NCBI GenBank assembly: GCA_028703495.1
Contig: JAQVMT010000020.1
Location: forward strand, 1 to 37,928
Direction: 5' to 3'
DNA length: 37,928 nt
Origin: Clostridia bacterium
GTDB taxonomy: Bacteria; Bacillota; Clostridia; Christensenellales; CAG-314
Both the position numbers and the translations under genes were made by a program. Numbering within the stretch: position 1 is the first letter of the stretch; each line of letters starts with the position of its first letter. Shown piece after piece: positions 26,876 through 33,411 of the stretch. The notes below the pieces were generated by a model that made no database searches, was not told the origin of the DNA, and saw nothing but the letters and a program-made list of their open reading frames with translations.

Positions 26876-27400
26876 TTATTGACCTGAAGTCAAAAGAATG
26901 GGTAAAAATTTGCTATGGACAACTCGGTAAGAGGGAAGATATGCGTTTTTATATATTGCGGAATGAGTAAGGGCGGGCATATTATCTTTCTCGTATTTAG
27001 TCAAAAAGGAATAAGCCGAAGCTTTGTCTATGAGCAATCCAACTTCGATTTGACTTCTCAATTTATTCAAATAGGACTTCATCAAATCGGAGTTGTTCGT
27101 GTTCACCGTGGAAAGAGTGAACGCCTTCGCAAGGTTGATCGCACTGAAGCCTCCTGCTATATATTCCCTTAACCCGACTCGAACAAAGCCGTTGAGAAGC
27201 GGAACGATCATACCGCCCGCCGACATGTTGTTGAAGGACAATTCCATACACTCTTTTTCCATCCAAAAAAGTGAATCCTGTCCGTTCACGATATGTCCGG
27301 TGCCAAAAGCGCTTTGGTACAAGAGCTTGACAAAATCCTCGACTTGCATCTGAGGGAAAATCTTTTTGTGTAATCTCAACATCTTATCTACATTATCCAT
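26876..27400 (-). CDS. Conserved-looking hypothetical protein, predicted leaderless
   Basis: A 174-aa cytosolic protein that I cannot name. The N-terminal pattern MLRLHKKIFPQMQVEDFVKL followed by LLYQSAFGTGHIV and NGQDSLFWMEKE looks like a conserved helical family in Clostridia, but no catalytic motif is evident. There is no signal peptide or membrane segment. I choose ATG at 27400 although the frame stays open to an ATG at 27460. A strong promoter (TTTACA, 17 bp, TATATT with extended TGT) ends six bases before 27400, which puts the predicted transcription start on this ATG. No Shine-Dalgarno lies before either ATG. It precedes the GNAT gene by 58 bp and may be co-transcribed with it. Confidence 0.65.
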   Translation of the reverse strand: MDNVDKMLRLHKKIFPQMQVEDFVKLLYQSAFGTGHIVNGQDSLFWMEKECMELSFNNMSAGGMIVPLLNGFVRVGLREYIAGGFSAINLAKAFTLSTVNTNNSDLMKSYLNKLRSQIEVGLLIDKASAYSFLTKYEKDNMPALTHSAIYKNAYLPSYRVVHSKFLPILLTSGQ

Positions 27401-27406
27401 ATTCGA

Positions 27407-27435
27407 AATATAACATATTCGGTCAGAAATGTAAA
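27407..27435 (-). promoter_or_regulatory. Promoter for the minus-strand gene pair, implying a leaderless mRNA
   Basis: On the minus strand TTTACA (27430-27435) and TATATT (27407-27412) are 17 bp apart, with an extended -10 TGT (27413-27415). The predicted transcription start, seven bases on, is base 27400, which is the A of the proposed ATG. Confidence 0.6.
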
Positions 27436-27460
27436 GCAAATAAATAACATGCCCTATCAA

Positions 27461-27793
27461 TAAAAGCCGATTTGATATTTAATGCAAACACATTCTGTGT
27501 GCGTGAAGTGCCATATGCTTTAGGAAGGATTTGGATTAATGAAAGGACGTTATCGGGGAGAGTTTCTTAATATATTCTCGAAAATTTAAGTATTTATAAT
27601 ATACCTTGAAATACTGTATATGCAAGAGAGGCTCTTAAGTAATACTCGACAAATAAATAAAAAAGCTAAACCTCTCTATTTACGTACTTGCAAGAATTAT
27701 TCTCAAGCCATATTCGACAATTTAGGACAGCCATCGATCAAAAGGTACATTTAAATTTGCCGCAATCGTGTTATTCTGTGATAGGAGGTCGTT
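27461..27793. other. A/T-rich divergent intergenic region upstream of spoIIAA
   Basis: This 333-bp stretch separates the minus-strand pair from the sporulation operon. It holds no plausible ORF. A SigH-like -35 (GAAGGATTT, 27524-27532) has no GAAT -10 at the right distance. A TATAAT (27595-27600) lacks a -35. A weak AAGAG/CTCTT hairpin is near 27626. The spoIIA promoter should be here but I cannot place it. Confidence 0.5.
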
Positions 27794-28105
27794 ATGAAAG
27801 TTTTGCATACAACTTCATATAATTTGCTTACTATCGCGTTGCAAGGGGAACTGGACGAATGCTGTGCGAAAACGGTTCGTTCGGAATTGGATTCGATATT
27901 TGCGACCGAGAATTACAACGCAGTCGTCTTTGATTTATCGATGCTTGAGTTTATGGATTCAACGGGAATTGGCGTGCTGTTGGGAAGGTACAAAACCTTG
28001 GCGTCACAAAATCGTCCCGTGTACATCACAAGTCCGAATACAAATGTAGATAAGGTGCTGAAAATGAGCGGCATTTACAGCATTATGACAAGAATCGATA
28101 GGTAG
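27794..28105 (+). CDS. spoIIAA: Anti-sigma F factor antagonist SpoIIAA
   Basis: STAS-domain protein that, when unphosphorylated, binds SpoIIAB and frees SigF in the forespore; SpoIIAB inactivates it by phosphorylating one serine. The 103-aa protein is a single STAS domain with FDLSMLEFMDSTGIGVLLGRYK. Ser56 in MDSTG corresponds to B. subtilis Ser58. GGAGGT sits just before the ATG. It is the first gene of the spoIIAA-spoIIAB-sigF operon, 56 bp ahead of spoIIAB. The neighbours exclude the related RsbV of the general stress pathway. The phosphatase SpoIIE is not in this window. Confidence 0.95.
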   Translation: MKVLHTTSYNLLTIALQGELDECCAKTVRSELDSIFATENYNAVVFDLSMLEFMDSTGIGVLLGRYKTLASQNRPVYITSPNTNVDKVLKMSGIYSIMTRIDR

Positions 28106-28161
28106 ACCGTCAAGCGGTTTTTTCATAAAGCGTTTTGCGATGCTTTAACGGAGGTTTCAAT

Positions 28162-28608
28162 ATGAATAACATTAACAACTCGATGACTATGCGCATTAAA
28201 GCACTTTCAGTTAATGAGAGCTTCGCAAGATCCGCGGTAGCAGCTTTTTGTGTACAGCTGAATCCATCGATTGAAGAAATAGGCGACATCAAGATTGCGG
28301 TTTCGGAAGCGGTAACTAATTGCATAGTACACGCATACGGCTATGGTGAAGGCGAGATGAGTATAACGGTCGAGCTTTACGATAACACTGTGGCTATAAC
28401 AATACAGGATTTCGGCAAGGGAATCGAGGACGTAGACAAAGCTATGCAGCCCTTTTATACCTCCTCACCGGAGGATGAAAGGTCGGGAATGGGCTTTACG
28501 GTTATGAATGCGTTTATGGATAAGCTCGAGGTAATTTCCGAATCGGGACAGGGTACAAGTGTTTATATGGAAAAAATAGTCGGAAAAGAGGCGGAAGTTA
28601 AATGTTAA
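28162..28608 (+). CDS. spoIIAB: Anti-sigma F factor / serine kinase SpoIIAB
   Basis: Dual-function protein: it holds SigF inactive and phosphorylates SpoIIAA. The 148-aa protein is one GHKL ATPase domain with the N-box SEAVTNCIVHAYG (48-60), G1 box DFGKGIED (83-90) and the ATP-lid/G2 region ERSGMGF (106-112), then GQGTSV. Length matches the family (~146 aa). I start at ATG 28162 because GGAGGT (28150-28155) is ideally spaced; an in-frame upstream ATG at 28135 lacks a site and adds non-family residues. The stop overlaps the sigF start by seven bases, so SigF and its inhibitor are translationally coupled. Confidence 0.96.
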   Translation: MNNINNSMTMRIKALSVNESFARSAVAAFCVQLNPSIEEIGDIKIAVSEAVTNCIVHAYGYGEGEMSITVELYDNTVAITIQDFGKGIEDVDKAMQPFYTSSPEDERSGMGFTVMNAFMDKLEVISESGQGTSVYMEKIVGKEAEVKC

Positions 28609-29330
28609 CTCACGAACAAACAATGCAGTTAATCGCTCAAGCCAAGGAAGGCGATAATGCGGCTAAGGAGAAGCTAATAATCGAAAATACTCCTTTACTA
28701 AAATCCATAATAAGGCGTTACGTCAATTACGGAGTGGAATATGACGATTTACTTCAAATTAGTGCAGTCGGGCTGCTTAAAGCCATCAATAATTTTTCCA
28801 CCGAGTATAATGTGAGATTTTCCACATACGCCGTACCAATGGTTTTGGGTGAGGTTAAGCGTTATATGCGCGACGACGGCTACATCAAGATAAGCCGCTC
28901 GATAAAAAGCTTATCGGGCAGAATTCAGAAGTATATCGACAATTGTGAAAAAGACAACGGTGAAGTGCCTTCGATAAAACAAATATCGGAGTTTTTTTTG
29001 GTTGAAGAAAGTGAGGTTATATTTGCATTGGATTCACAACGTCCGCCTGTATCCCTATACGATAAATCGGATAGTACGGACAATAAAGGCGTAAGCTTCA
29101 TTGACAAATTAGCGGACGATTACAAGGAAGACAATATCCTAGACAAAATGATGTTACAAACAATTATAAACAACCTAAGCGATAAGGAAAAACAGATTAT
29201 TCTCTTGCGCTATTTTAAAGATTATACGCAAACTCAAATCGCTAAAGTTTTGGGAATTTCTCAAGTACAAGTATCCCGTATCGAAAATAAAATACTGGCA
29301 GGTATTCGCAGCCAATTGGCTGAAAAATGA
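28602..29330 (+). CDS. sigF: RNA polymerase sigma-F factor
   Basis: Forespore-specific sigma factor that opens the early forespore programme after asymmetric division. The 242-aa protein has region 2 (about 25-95, with YDDLLQISAVGLLKAI and FSTYAVPMVLGEVKRYMRDD), region 3 (100-165) and a region 4 helix-turn-helix (YTQTQIAKVLGISQVQVSRIENK, about 208-230, described here by position). It is slightly shorter than B. subtilis SigF (255 aa). Placement right after spoIIAB, with a seven-base overlap, settles the identity against the close relatives SigG and SigB. The last codons include the palindrome CAGCCAATTGGCTG, which may form part of a terminator. Confidence 0.96.
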   Translation: MLTHEQTMQLIAQAKEGDNAAKEKLIIENTPLLKSIIRRYVNYGVEYDDLLQISAVGLLKAINNFSTEYNVRFSTYAVPMVLGEVKRYMRDDGYIKISRSIKSLSGRIQKYIDNCEKDNGEVPSIKQISEFFLVEESEVIFALDSQRPPVSLYDKSDSTDNKGVSFIDKLADDYKEDNILDKMMLQTIINNLSDKEKQIILLRYFKDYTQTQIAKVLGISQVQVSRIENKILAGIRSQLAEK

Positions 29331-29336
29331 TTTTTC
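29309..29336 (+). terminator. Possible terminator overlapping the sigF stop
   Basis: The 14-bp palindrome CAGCCAATTGGCTG (29309-29322) is followed by AAAAATGA and TTTTT (29331-29335); GAAAAAT/ATTTTTC can also pair. A hairpin at the end of a coding region with a U5 run could end the spoIIA transcript. Loopless stems are poor hairpins, so confidence is low. Confidence 0.3.
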
Positions 29337-29604
29337 TCTCCTCTTTGGTTTAACCTCGATTGATTCCTTCCTTTTCTACGACGTTTTGAAACCTAATCTT
29401 TGAGATATATTTCGGCTTTTGCGTTTTTCAAGTATTTTTTTGCGCACTTCAAACAAAATAAATAAGACAATACATGCACATGCGACTCGGGGCGAATATT
29501 TAAGGAGGAAGCTTCTTCCGACTTAATGCGAAAGTTGCATTTTTTCGCTCTGCTTTGAGGAAAGCTTGAATATCGAAGTTAAGAGGAAGGAGTAAAGACC
29601 AAAC
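29331..29604. other. Intergenic DNA after sigF, no gene seen
   Basis: This 274-bp stretch is the first part of the 604-bp sigF-spoVAC gap. It contains T-rich tracts, a GGAAG-CTT-CTTCC hairpin (about 29507-29519) and a GCGAAA/TTTCGC dyad, but no ORF with a good site and no recognisable promoter. Confidence 0.5.
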
Positions 29605-29724
29605 ATGAGACAAAAAAAGACTATTGACAATTTGCAAGCTAACCATGATAAAGACCATTATAAGAGAACGAGCAATACAACAAGTTATCGTTATTTGGTC
29701 GAAGATATGTTTAAGCATTGGTGA
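29605..29724 (+). CDS. Possible 39-aa small protein upstream of spoVAC
   Basis: An ATG at 29605 with AAGGAG 12 bases upstream opens a 39-codon frame ending in TGA at 29722. The product would be basic and polar, starting MRQKKTIDNLQANHDKDHYK and ending in EDMFKHW, with no membrane segment or known motif. The last four codons lie in the first unit of the tandem repeat. The spacing to the ribosome binding site is long. It may be a sporulation-stage small protein or a chance frame. Confidence 0.25.
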   Translation: MRQKKTIDNLQANHDKDHYKRTSNTTSYRYLVEDMFKHW

Positions 29725-29930
29725 TACAAAGATAAACAAGCTTAGCAAAACAAGCACTTAAGCTTGCGGCTTAGGCTTGATTCAAGCATTCATAGAAAGA
29801 TAATAAATAATTAGGCAAAAAAATATTCGCTTGCGGCTCAGGCTCGATTTAAGCATTTTGAGAAAAATAAAAACGAAAAGGCAAAGTAAAATATACGCTT
29901 GAGGCTTCGGCATAGTATAAGCATTGGTGA
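29713..29930 (+). repeat. Degenerate 67-71 bp tandem repeat in the spoVAC leader
   Basis: Units begin with AAGCATT at 29713, 29784, 29851 and 29919 (periods 71, 67 and 68 bp): three full units plus the start of a fourth. Each full unit ends in a variant of CGCTTGCGGCTTAGGCTCGA, preceded by an A-rich middle. The last unit runs into the spoVAC ribosome binding site, so the array forms the leader of the spoVA genes. Confidence 0.75.
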
Positions 29931-29934
29931 AGAT

Positions 29935-30426
29935 ATGAAAGAGAGAGAGGATAGTGTAAAAGAGAAAGGGCGTGATTTCAACGACGTCAACATGCAAAAC
30001 TATAAGAGCTATGTGTTTGCGGTGATGCCTAAGTCAAAACACTTCAAAAACATAATATTGGCGTTTGTCGTCGGAGGCTTGATCTGCGTAATCGGTCAGC
30101 TGATAATCGAATTCTTTGTATTTCTCGGAGTCAGCCGAGTTGATGCGACGGGGCATGCCTCATCGTGTTTGATTGTAATAGCAGCGATTTTAACGGGCTT
30201 GGGTGTGTATGATAAGATCGGCAGATTTGCAGGAGCAGGTTCTACCATTCCGATAACGGGATTTTCAAACGCGGTTGTTGCGCCCGCAATCGAGTATAGA
30301 TGCGAGGGCTTGATTTACGGAGTTGGAACTCGAATGTTTTTCGTGGCAGGTCCCGTTATCGTAAACGGCGTGAGCATTGCAATCGTAGTGGCTTTGGTGA
30401 GGTGGCTCTTTTTCCTTTACTGTTGA
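29935..30426 (+). CDS. spoVAC: Stage V sporulation protein AC
   Basis: SpoVAC is a membrane component of the SpoVA channel, which moves dipicolinic acid into the developing spore and out at germination. The 163-aa protein has the family pattern: a polar N-terminus, then hydrophobic segments IILAFVVGGLICVIGQLII, a second around CLIVIAAILTGLGV, the conserved FAGAGSTIPITGFSNAVVAPAIEY loop, and a C-terminal segment VNGVSIAIVVALVRWLFF. I start at ATG 29935, five bases after GGTGA; an upstream in-frame TTG at 29899 would add repeat-encoded residues. spoVAA and spoVAB are absent, as in many Clostridia. spoVAD follows after 60 bp. Confidence 0.95.
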   Translation: MKEREDSVKEKGRDFNDVNMQNYKSYVFAVMPKSKHFKNIILAFVVGGLICVIGQLIIEFFVFLGVSRVDATGHASSCLIVIAAILTGLGVYDKIGRFAGAGSTIPITGFSNAVVAPAIEYRCEGLIYGVGTRMFFVAGPVIVNGVSIAIVVALVRWLFFLYC

Positions 30427-30486
30427 CGTGCAATAACACTAATCCGCATAAATGCATTAAAGAGTTATATATAAGACAGGGGAACT

Positions 30487-31497
30487 ATGAAAAAAGCAAA
30501 AAATCTGAATTTCGAGCAATCGTATATCGTTGAAGGCTTCTCGATTGCGGGACCCAAAGAGGACAAAGGTAACCTAACAGGACTTTTCGACGAGGTTTTG
30601 GATGACGATAAATGCAACGAATGTACTTTTGAAAAAGCCGAAGTCGCTATGTTCAAAAAGGCGTTGTACGGAGTAACAAACAAAGCTAAGCTGAATGTTG
30701 ACGATGTCGATGTCGTAATAGGCGGAGATCTTCTAAATCAAATAGTGAGCGCATCGTTTGCCGTTCGCAACCTTTCGCCCTCATTTATTGGAATTTACAA
30801 TGCGTGCGCGACGTTTGCGGAAAGTCTACTATTGGGTGCTTCGTTGGTAAACTCCCGTTGTTACGAGAAAGTGATGTGTATAAGCGGAAGCCATTTTTCC
30901 ACAGCTGAAAGGCAGTATAGATATCCTTTGGAGTTGGGCGTACTAAGGTCGCCTGTCTCACAATGGACAGCCACGGGAGTGGGAAGCACATTGCTATCCT
31001 CGCAAGGAACGCCGTTTAACTCAAGGGTTACGGGTGGACGCTTCGGCAGGGTGGTTGATTACGGGACTTACGATGTAAACAATATGGGAGCAGCGATGGC
31101 TCCTTCGGCGGTAGATACCTTGTTGAACTTTTTCGAGATGAATGGTAAGTCACCAAAGGACTACGATGCGATATATACGGGAGATTTGGGATTGTTGGGG
31201 AGTGGAATATTCGTCGATATGCTCTTAAAAAAAGGCATCGACATGGAAGAAACTAGATACAACGACTGCGGTGGTATGCTTTTTTCTCAAAAGCAGATGA
31301 CTTTGCAGGGCGGAAGCGGCGCGGCGTGCAGCGCATTGGTTTTTAACAGTTTAATTTTAAACGAATTGAAGGGAAATTATAGAAAGGTTTTGTTGCTAGG
31401 AACAGGCGCATTAATGAGTCCGGTTACCGGCTTTCAAGGAGAGTCCATACCCTGCATAACGCATTGTGTGGAGCTTTCCGCCGGAGAGCCGCTATAA
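30487..31497 (+). CDS. spoVAD: Stage V sporulation protein AD
   Basis: SpoVAD is the thiolase-fold, dipicolinate-binding subunit of the SpoVA complex, on the outer face of the inner spore membrane. The 336-aa protein has full length and no membrane segment. Family features are the opening QSYIVEGFSIAGPKEDKG, DLLNQIVSASFAVRNL, a thiolase-like GIYNACATFAESLLLGAS, the HFSTAERQYRYPLELG segment, DLGLLGSG and GGSGAACSAL near the C-terminus. The ATG follows AGGGGAAC. The gene sits 60 bp after spoVAC. The 157 bp before spoVAE are unusually structured. Confidence 0.96.
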   Translation: MKKAKNLNFEQSYIVEGFSIAGPKEDKGNLTGLFDEVLDDDKCNECTFEKAEVAMFKKALYGVTNKAKLNVDDVDVVIGGDLLNQIVSASFAVRNLSPSFIGIYNACATFAESLLLGASLVNSRCYEKVMCISGSHFSTAERQYRYPLELGVLRSPVSQWTATGVGSTLLSSQGTPFNSRVTGGRFGRVVDYGTYDVNNMGAAMAPSAVDTLLNFFEMNGKSPKDYDAIYTGDLGLLGSGIFVDMLLKKGIDMEETRYNDCGGMLFSQKQMTLQGGSGAACSALVFNSLILNELKGNYRKVLLLGTGALMSPVTGFQGESIPCITHCVELSAGEPL

Positions 31498-31518
31498 AAA
31501 GGTGATAATACTAATCCA

Positions 31519-31556
31519 CTCGCCAAAATGTAAAAATTAGGCGATACTATGTATCA
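31519..31556. repeat. Dispersed 38-bp repeat, copy 2
   Basis: Second copy of the element at 26021-26058 (32 of 38 identical), here between spoVAD and spoVAE. CGCC/GGCG can pair. Relative to the adjacent gene it lies just downstream of a stop codon, but in the opposite orientation to copy 1. Confidence 0.6.
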
Positions 31557-31563
31557 GATATGA

Positions 31564-31580
31564 TTTTGATTGAATCAAAA
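31564..31580. promoter_or_regulatory. 17-bp perfect dyad before spoVAE
   Basis: TTTTGATTGAATCAAAA is perfectly symmetric around one central G. It lies eight bases after the 38-bp repeat and 75 bases before the spoVAE start. It could be an operator or part of a hairpin; no partner protein is suggested. Confidence 0.35.
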
Positions 31581-31607
31581 AGTGCGAAGAATACAGAAAA
31601 AGGAGCG

Positions 31608-31661
31608 ATGTCGTATACATTAATTGTCAATCATTACGACATTGAAAGAAAGATATGGTAA
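31608..31661 (+). CDS. Possible 17-codon leader ORF coupled to spoVAE
   Basis: ATG at 31608 has the best ribosome binding site of this gap (AAAAAGGAG, three bases away) and opens a frame of 17 codons (MSYTLIVNHYDIERKIW) that ends with TAA at 31659. The stop overlaps the spoVAE start (ATG 31655) in another frame. spoVAE itself has only a weak GAAAG site, so ribosomes ending the short frame could restart on spoVAE. ATGTCGT (31608-31614) can also pair with ACGACAT (31636-31642). Confidence 0.4.
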   Translation: MSYTLIVNHYDIERKIW

Positions 31662-32020
31662 TAAGCTTATTGAAAGCCTTCCTTGTGGGCGGAGGCATAT
31701 GTGTAATAGGTCAAGTGTTGATTAATCTAACGCACCTAACAAACGGAAAGATCCTAGTAATTTTCTTGCTTCTGGGGTGCGTGTTGGAGGGCTTCGGACT
31801 TTATACTCCGTTGATAGAATTCGCGGGTGCCGGTGCTAGTGTACCTATTTCGGGCTTTGGCTGCGTATTGGTTAATGGCGCTTTCGATGCCGCAAAGAAC
31901 GAAGGAGTCGTCGGATTGTTGTCGGGTGGACTGGCTGCGGCTGCAGGCGGTGTATCCGTGGTAATTCTTTTCGGGTATATCATCGCGTTGATTTTCAAGC
32001 CCCGAACCAAAACCAAGTAG
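31655..32020 (+). CDS. spoVAE: Stage V sporulation protein AE
   Basis: SpoVAE (the SpoVAEb form) is a small membrane subunit of the dipicolinate channel. The 121-aa protein contains three to four hydrophobic segments: LLKAFLVGGGICVIGQVLI, ILVIFLLLGCVLEGFGLY, the loop FAGAGASVPISGFG that mirrors the SpoVAC loop, and GGVSVVILFGYIIALIFKP. It is full length for the family. The native ribosome binding site is weak (GAAAGAAAG), and a 17-codon frame with a strong site overlaps the start, so coupling is possible. It closes the spoVAC-AD-AE set. Confidence 0.94.
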   Translation: MVISLLKAFLVGGGICVIGQVLINLTHLTNGKILVIFLLLGCVLEGFGLYTPLIEFAGAGASVPISGFGCVLVNGAFDAAKNEGVVGLLSGGLAAAAGGVSVVILFGYIIALIFKPRTKTK

Positions 32021-32100
32021 TGTGATACTTGAAATGCAATTTCTTGAAAATCATCCTAAATTAAATTAAAATACCTATCCGATATTGTATGAACACTTAA

Positions 32101-32250
32101 GGCATAGCTACAGTTTCTTAGGTCAAATCGCATTACAAGTGTAAGGAACCCGACCAAGAATCCGATGAGGAAGAACTTACGGCATAGCTACAGTTTCTTA
32201 GGTCAAATCGCATTACAAGTGTAAGGAACCCGACCAAGAATCCGATGAGG
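32101..32250 (+). repeat. Perfect 70-bp direct repeat (two copies, 10-bp spacer)
   Basis: Bases 32101-32170 and 32181-32250 are identical over all 70 positions; the spacer is AAGAACTTAC. Within each copy TTCTT-A-GGTC (32115-32124) pairs with GACCAAGAA (32152-32160), nine pairs with one bulged A. TTAC/GTAA (32133-32136 and 32141-32144) forms an inner hairpin. The copies lie in the 337-bp gap between spoVAE and yunB. No gene of normal length is present in this gap. Confidence 0.9.
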
Positions 32251-32325
32251 TTGATGAGGTTTGTATCCTTGAGGTAGATAGACAGAAATAAAGTCAGAGT
32301 TAGAACGTATCGGCATCGATTTGTA

Positions 32326-32353
32326 CATTTTGAAGCAAATGCCGCATATAATA
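32326..32353 (+). promoter_or_regulatory. Mother-cell-type promoter candidate for yunB
   Basis: CATTTT (32326-32331) and CATATAATA (32345-32353) are 13 bp apart, resembling SigE promoters (ATATT-type -35, CATAnnnTA -10). yunB is SigE-controlled in B. subtilis. The predicted start of transcription falls at about 32360, on top of the first possible start codon of yunB. Confidence 0.4.
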
Positions 32354-32357
32354 CTAC

Positions 32358-33035
32358 GTGAAACACGTAGCGGGTAAGGGTAGATCGGTCAAAAGACGCA
32401 GGAAACGATTGCTTATAGCATTCGTAGCCGTTGTTGCGTGTATTTTAGGTGTGATGTCCTATTTCCGCTCGGTAGCTCCCACAGTAGTAGCCTTGGCGCA
32501 GGCGAAAGTCCGCTCCTTGGTAACCTCGTCCATAAACAACGCTGTTTTTTGTGTAATGGAAAACGGAATAAGCTACGATGAGCTAATTGTCGTTAGTAAA
32601 GCAGACGACGGGACGATAAGTTTTATAAGTGCGAATTCGTTGCTTATAAATAAGCTTGCAAACGAAACAGCTAAAACAAGTGAGCTTTACATATCGGCTA
32701 TCGGTGAGCAAAATATTACTATTCCCTTGGGAACCCTAACGGGAACCCCGTTATTTGCGGGTTTGGGACCGAGGATACGCATAAGAGTGGAGCCTGTGGG
32801 CTCGGTCATATGCAACTTTATTTCTGAATTCGAGCAAGCGGGAATCAACCAAACCAGACATAAAATCTATCTAGACATCGTGACCAACGTAGACATCATT
32901 ATTCCGACGACGGATACAACGATTTCGACGACAACGCAAGTCTTAATCACCGAATGTGTGCTAATCGGAAAGGTCCCAGAAACGTATCTAAATGCCGACT
33001 CCAATCCGATTGACCTAATGGATTTGATTCCATGA
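32358..33035 (+). CDS. yunB: Sporulation protein YunB
   Basis: YunB is a mother-cell sporulation protein of poorly known biochemical function, needed for efficient spore formation in B. subtilis. The 225-aa protein has a basic N-terminus (VKRRRKR), one membrane segment (about residues 18-35), and an extracytoplasmic domain. The C-terminal hallmark is GTPLFAGLGPRIRIRVEPVG followed by SEFEQAGINQTRHKIYLD. The start is uncertain. GTG 32358 has no ribosome binding site and sits where the predicted transcript begins. TTG 32409 has AGGA five bases upstream but would remove the basic tail before the membrane segment. I keep GTG because the family has that basic tail. The gene follows the spoVA set. 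Confidence 0.88.
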   Translation: MKHVAGKGRSVKRRRKRLLIAFVAVVACILGVMSYFRSVAPTVVALAQAKVRSLVTSSINNAVFCVMENGISYDELIVVSKADDGTISFISANSLLINKLANETAKTSELYISAIGEQNITIPLGTLTGTPLFAGLGPRIRIRVEPVGSVICNFISEFEQAGINQTRHKIYLDIVTNVDIIIPTTDTTISTTTQVLITECVLIGKVPETYLNADSNPIDLMDLIP

Positions 33036-33411
33036 TTTTATCATCTGAACTGCTATGCCGACTGTTAATCGTGTAGGCTTTGCGGTATGGTTTTACGCTT
33101 TTTTTAGTTATACTAACCCTATATTATTACCCCGACCGGACTCAAAGCCTTTATCTTGTATACCATTTAGTAGAAAAAAAGTAATTAATTGCGTTGAGCG
33201 CGGAACAAAACAACCCCGCCAATAATAAAATACGCTTTACTAATTTTGGCTTTTGGGTTAAAATACCTTTGTTACAAAAAGGAGCCTTTGATGATTTAGG
33301 AAGAATCTCGGCGTAATTTCCGTTTAATTTTCTAGGATAACGGATTACAGACGGATAAATAGTTCGTTTATTAGTATTATATCGGACATTCCTTAGTTGG
33401 GAGGAAGACGA
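33036..33411. other. Intergenic region between yunB and rdgB
   Basis: This 376-bp stretch has no supported gene. A T7 run at about 33099-33105 after GGTTTTACGC could aid termination of yunB, but no good stem precedes it. On the minus strand a short membrane-like frame (AINYFFSTKWYTR at its end) lies at 33151-33280 without a start or ribosome binding site; it may be a gene remnant. GGGAGGAAG at the end serves rdgB. Confidence 0.45.

Noticed and set aside
27524-27545. SigH promoter for spoIIAA
   Set aside because: GAAGGATTT fits the -35 consensus perfectly, but no GAAT-type -10 lies 11-15 bp downstream, and it is ~250 bp from the gene.
29500-29997. Minus-strand frames encoding hydrophobic peptides opposite the sigF-spoVAC gap
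   Set aside because: They are antisense to the A-rich tandem repeats and spoVAC. They have no ribosome binding site, and hydrophobic codons are expected opposite A-rich DNA.
29935-32020. Incomplete spoVA operon (no spoVAA, AB or AF)
   Set aside because: The short spoVAC-AD-AE set is common in Clostridia and needs no special explanation.
32133-32366. Minus-strand 77-codon frame over the 70-bp repeats
   Set aside because: It is hydrophobic and serine-rich by base composition, has no ribosome binding site, and changes frame content between the two identical copies. The RNA fold explains the repeat better.
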